The notes under the pieces are model-generated. The model searched no databases and had not been told where the DNA came from. It saw only the letters and a program-made list of their open reading frames with translations. This document shows positions 61,685-64,000 of a DNA stretch of 64,000 nt, piece after piece. The stretch is from assembly GCA_004554085.1 (NCBI GenBank), contig SFNY01000024.1:27428-91427 (forward strand), in the 5' to 3' direction. The position numbers were made by a program, and so were the translations under genes. The DNA is from Clostridiales bacterium (GTDB lineage Bacteria; Bacillota; Clostridia; Christensenellales; Aristaeellaceae). The stretch's first letter is position 1. Every line of letters begins with the position of its first letter.

Positions 61685-62617
61685 TTATTCATCCACGATG
61701 ATCTTGTAGATCACGCCGCGCTCGTACACCAGCGGGGACTTGTGGGCGAAGAACACGCGGCCGCTGACCGGGGAGCACACGCGGTCGATCACGGTGCCCT
61801 CAAGGGGGTGGAGAATCTCGCACAGGGCCTGACCGGCGCGCACCCGGTCGCCGGGGTGATAGAAGCGGCGGTAGATGCCGGCGGCGTGGGTGTGCACGGA
61901 CACCAGGCTGCTCTCCGGCACGATGCGGCAGGGTTCGCTCTCATCAAAGTGCATGTCCAGCAGCAGACCCTGCGTGCCCAGGAAGCGCAGCACGGCCTCG
62001 ATGCTCTCCCGGGCGGACTGCTCGTCGATGGAATCGGTGGCGGTGGTGTAGACGGAGAAGGCCTTCGTCTCCCACACCTGCCAGTTGTAGTTGAGCGTGG
62101 TGGTGTCGTAGGGCCGGGGGTTGCGCACCAGCACGTAGGGCAGGCCGAAGCTGCAGCCCAGCGCGGGGCTCTGCAGGCCCAGATCCATCATCTTCACGTG
62201 GGGCAGGAAGTTGCCGGGCATGTAGAAGGAGGCGAACTGGATGCCGAGCTGATAGGAACTGATCTGCTCGAAGAGCTTTGCGGCGATGCGCTGGGTGGTC
62301 TCGCCCTGGATGTAGCCGGGGAACATGCGGTTGACGTCGGTGTTGTCCAGCGACCAGAAGCGCTTGCCGATGTTCATGGAGAAGTGGTTGACGGAGGGCA
62401 CCACGAGAATCTCTTTCCCGGGGGCCAGCCTGCCCTGCTCCTCCAGCCGGGAGAGCCTGCGTACCAGCTGGGAGGCAACGTACATCTGCTGCACCTCGTT
62501 GCCGCGCAGCGCGCCCACGATGCAGGCGGCCTTCTCGCCCTCGCCGAAGCGGAAGCCCGTGACGCGCAGGTCGTCGCGGTAGAGGGATTGCAGGCGGAAC
62601 AGAATTTCGCGCTTCAT
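61685..62617 (-). CDS. M14 AstE/aspartoacylase-like protein, zinc site degenerate
   Basis: A 310-aa member of the succinylglutamate desuccinylase/aspartoacylase group. The zinc-binding HGDE motif is changed to RGNE (GALRGNEVQQ), the second zinc His (DVHAS in the neighbour) aligns with an Ala in LGIQFASFYMPG, and the catalytic Glu region reads LLLDMHFDES. The fold seems kept (LDNTDVNRMFPG; C-terminal barrel PGDRVRAGQALCEI). It is probably inactive as a hydrolase and may partner with the intact paralogue, whose stop overlaps its start by 4 bp. Confidence 0.8.
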   Translation of the reverse strand: MKREILFRLQSLYRDDLRVTGFRFGEGEKAACIVGALRGNEVQQMYVASQLVRRLSRLEEQGRLAPGKEILVVPSVNHFSMNIGKRFWSLDNTDVNRMFPGYIQGETTQRIAAKLFEQISSYQLGIQFASFYMPGNFLPHVKMMDLGLQSPALGCSFGLPYVLVRNPRPYDTTTLNYNWQVWETKAFSVYTTATDSIDEQSARESIEAVLRFLGTQGLLLDMHFDESEPCRIVPESSLVSVHTHAAGIYRRFYHPGDRVRAGQALCEILHPLEGTVIDRVCSPVSGRVFFAHKSPLVYERGVIYKIIVDE

Positions 62618-63555
62618 GTCTGGGCCTCCTCTCTGGACAGCACTCGGGCGATCAGCGAGCCCTCGTACACCAGCGGATATTCCCGCAGGGTAAACAGCAC
62701 GCCGTCGCAGGGGGACTTGACCTCCACGCCCTCGCCGGTGAGGGGGTTGATGAGGTCGCCGATGACCTGATCCCGGCGCACGTCCTGCCAGTGGGTCACC
62801 CGGGGCACGAACATGCCCAGAGTCTCGGCGTTGACGAAGCCTACCTTGCCGTCGGTGGAGACGATGGGCTTGCGCACCTCAGGCGACTCGCCCAGCCAGA
62901 TGCCCTCGCTGTGCAGCAGGTGGAAGATGCCGTCCAGCAGCTGGTCGCCGTAGGCGCGGGTGATGCGCATGCCAACGCCCATCTCCACCACCAGCGTGTG
63001 CACGCCCAGCATGTTCAGGGTGTGGGCGAGGGTGCTCTCCAGCACGGTGGCGCTGGCGTGCACCCAGATGAAATCGCAGTTGAGCTGCACGGCGTAGGGT
63101 AGAAGATTGGATGCCGTCTGCTCCGAGACGCGCACCTGGGGAACCTCCCGCAGGAAGATGTTGCTGGCGTGCACGTCGATGCACAATTCGCTGCCCTGGA
63201 TGTCCTGCACGATGCGCGCGGCGGCGAATTCGGCCATTGCGCCGTCCTCGCTGCCGGGGAAGATGCGGTTCATGTCCAGATCGAAGCCCGGAACGCCGCG
63301 GGTGATGGAGTCCACGCCCAGCGGGTTCAGGGCCGGGTAGATGTCCACGATGCCGTTGAGCAGCTCCGGACGTTCGCGCAGGCGGCGCTGGAGCTCGTAG
63401 CAGACGTACTGTCCCTCCAGTTCGTCGCCGTGGGTGCCGGTCACGATGCTGATGCGCTTCAGGTTCTGCGCCGGGTGTGCGGGCATGATGCGCATCTTTT
63501 GCACGCGCATCTCCTCGTCCACCGGCAGGTTCACGGAAACCAGCTGCTGTATCAA
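62614..63555 (-). CDS. M14-family succinylglutamate desuccinylase/aspartoacylase-like hydrolase
   Basis: A 313-aa zinc carboxypeptidase-fold enzyme with a complete site: VTGTHGDELEG (His and Glu ligands), DLDMNRIFPG (Asn-Arg), IDVHASNIF (third ligand) and VVEMGVG (catalytic Glu). A beta-barrel C-terminal domain (LINPLTGEGVEVKSPCDGVLF) follows. It should cleave an N-acyl amino acid amide. It is translated just before its degenerate paralogue, so a heteromer is possible; a transglutaminase-like gene precedes both. Confidence 0.85.
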   Translation of the reverse strand: MIQQLVSVNLPVDEEMRVQKMRIMPAHPAQNLKRISIVTGTHGDELEGQYVCYELQRRLRERPELLNGIVDIYPALNPLGVDSITRGVPGFDLDMNRIFPGSEDGAMAEFAAARIVQDIQGSELCIDVHASNIFLREVPQVRVSEQTASNLLPYAVQLNCDFIWVHASATVLESTLAHTLNMLGVHTLVVEMGVGMRITRAYGDQLLDGIFHLLHSEGIWLGESPEVRKPIVSTDGKVGFVNAETLGMFVPRVTHWQDVRRDQVIGDLINPLTGEGVEVKSPCDGVLFTLREYPLVYEGSLIARVLSREEAQT

Positions 63556-63590
63556 GGCTGTCCCTCCAGTCTGATGATAGAATTCGGAAT

Positions 63591-64000
63591 TCAGATTTCG
63601 ACCATGCGCGCGCAGACCTCCATGGTCTGCTGGGCCATGCCGGTGAACATGCCGCGATTGATGGCGCAGTCCCGACTGTCGCGGCCCACGTTGACGCGCA
63701 GGTAGCCGTCGTCCGTGGGGCGCAGCTGGGTGGGATCGACGCCGACGAAGCCCGCGCCGTCATGAAGCTCCACCCAGGCGTGGGTCTCGCCCTCGCCGGG
63801 AATGAGTCCCGCCACGTAGCGCGCGGGGATGTTCCGGGCGCGCAGAATGGCAAGCAGCATGTGGGCGAAGTCCTGGCACACGCCCGCGCCCAGCCGCAGC
63901 GCCTCGGCAGCGCTGGTGCGATCATCGGTTGCGCCCCGGCGGTACTCCACATGCGCGTGGATGCGCCGGGAGGCCTCCAGCGCACAGTCCATTGGATCGG
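63591..64000 (-). CDS. Transglutaminase-like protein, C-terminal part only (5' end beyond the window)
   Basis: The frame is open to the window end, so only about 136 residues are seen. The catalytic triad is present: Cys in LGAGVCQDFAHMLLAILR, His in GETHAWVELHDG and Asp in FVGVDPTQL. PARYVAGLIPGEG is typical of bacterial transglutaminase-core proteins of the SirB/YebA type. Such proteins act as proteases or amidases. The 3' end is 35 bp from the M14 gene, on the same strand, suggesting an operon. Confidence 0.8.
   Translation of the reverse strand, partial: DPMDCALEASRRIHAHVEYRRGATDDRTSAAEALRLGAGVCQDFAHMLLAILRARNIPARYVAGLIPGEGETHAWVELHDGAGFVGVDPTQLRPTDDGYLRVNVGRDSRDCAINRGMFTGMAQQTMEVCARMVEI

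Noticed and set aside
61321..61701. 126-codon open frame through the 61 kb hairpin array
   Set aside because: No ribosome site or family, and stems dictate the composition; I read the region as structured non-coding sequence.

Overview
The window looks like a chromosomal segment of a GC-rich, low-redundancy anaerobic Bacillota (class Clostridia; a Christensenellales-like gut lineage is my guess). The case rests on the rplU-prp-rpmA operon with an L27 N-terminal extension for Prp cleavage, DAP-pathway and Gram-positive envelope genes, short AxA-type signal peptides, rubrerythrin, an acetyl-CoA synthase, corrinoid genes and near-consensus SigA promoters with 16-18 bp spacers. No rRNA, tRNA, CRISPR array or prophage was seen.

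Layout. 0-5 kb: a BMP/PnrA-type nucleoside ABC importer, whose binding-protein frame is broken. 5-10.7 kb: an FTR-like Fe-S protein, a dense hairpin array, rubrerythrin, an amidohydrolase, an Smr protein, Dus, a FucU/RbsD mutarotase and a LysR regulator. 10.9-13.3 kb: two secreted zinc-ribbon proteins. 13.4-21.2 kb (minus): DUF3786, a RACo-like corrinoid activator, two envelope proteins (one NAGPA-like), a 2Fe-2S ferredoxin and acetyl-CoA synthase (acsB). 21.5-23.3 kb: DUF4317 and an IS200/IS605 tnpA with a damaged HUH motif. 23.3-31.4 kb: a divergent peptide importer (oppA / oppBCDF) followed by alanine racemase and an M20 amidohydrolase. 31.6-37.3 kb: a cobalamin riboswitch read towards a C39-like gene, and on the other strand a cobamide lower-ligand operon (TIM-barrel protein, cobT, cobU, cobS, a CobU paralogue, cobC, PNPOx-like). 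37.6-46.1 kb: a ROK regulator, argF-carA-carB with dapF fused to carB, and an amino-acid binding protein. 46.3-49.6 kb: a phospholipid operon (PAP2, LPG-synthase-like TM protein, pssA, psd). 49.8-59.9 kb: pth, mfd, YgiQ, TetR plus amidase, rplU-prp-rpmA and an OGG-type glycosylase. 60-64 kb (minus): a frame-broken secreted C39 peptidase with a long, hairpin-rich leader that has its own predicted promoter, two tandem M14 AstE/aspartoacylase-like genes (one intact, one degenerate) and the end of a transglutaminase-like gene.

How the parts fit. ACS, ferredoxin, the corrinoid activator and cobamide synthesis all point to corrinoid-dependent C1 metabolism, yet no CODH or corrinoid protein lies here. 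ArgF and CarAB share carbamoyl phosphate, and CarB is physically joined to the lysine/peptidoglycan enzyme DapF. Opp, Alr and M20 suggest uptake and processing of (muro)peptides.

The most novel-looking signals are the nested short-loop hairpin arrays (about 5.3-5.9, 23.2, 31.5, 60.0 and 61.0-61.6 kb), the B12 riboswitch facing a non-B12 gene, the CarB-DapF fusion with a displaced active-site Cys, and the pair of exported zinc-ribbon proteins. Four genes carry frame breaks (BMP, CobU paralogue, mfd, C39); these may be assembly errors or real decay and should be checked on reads first. All calls come from reading the sequence; no database search was run.
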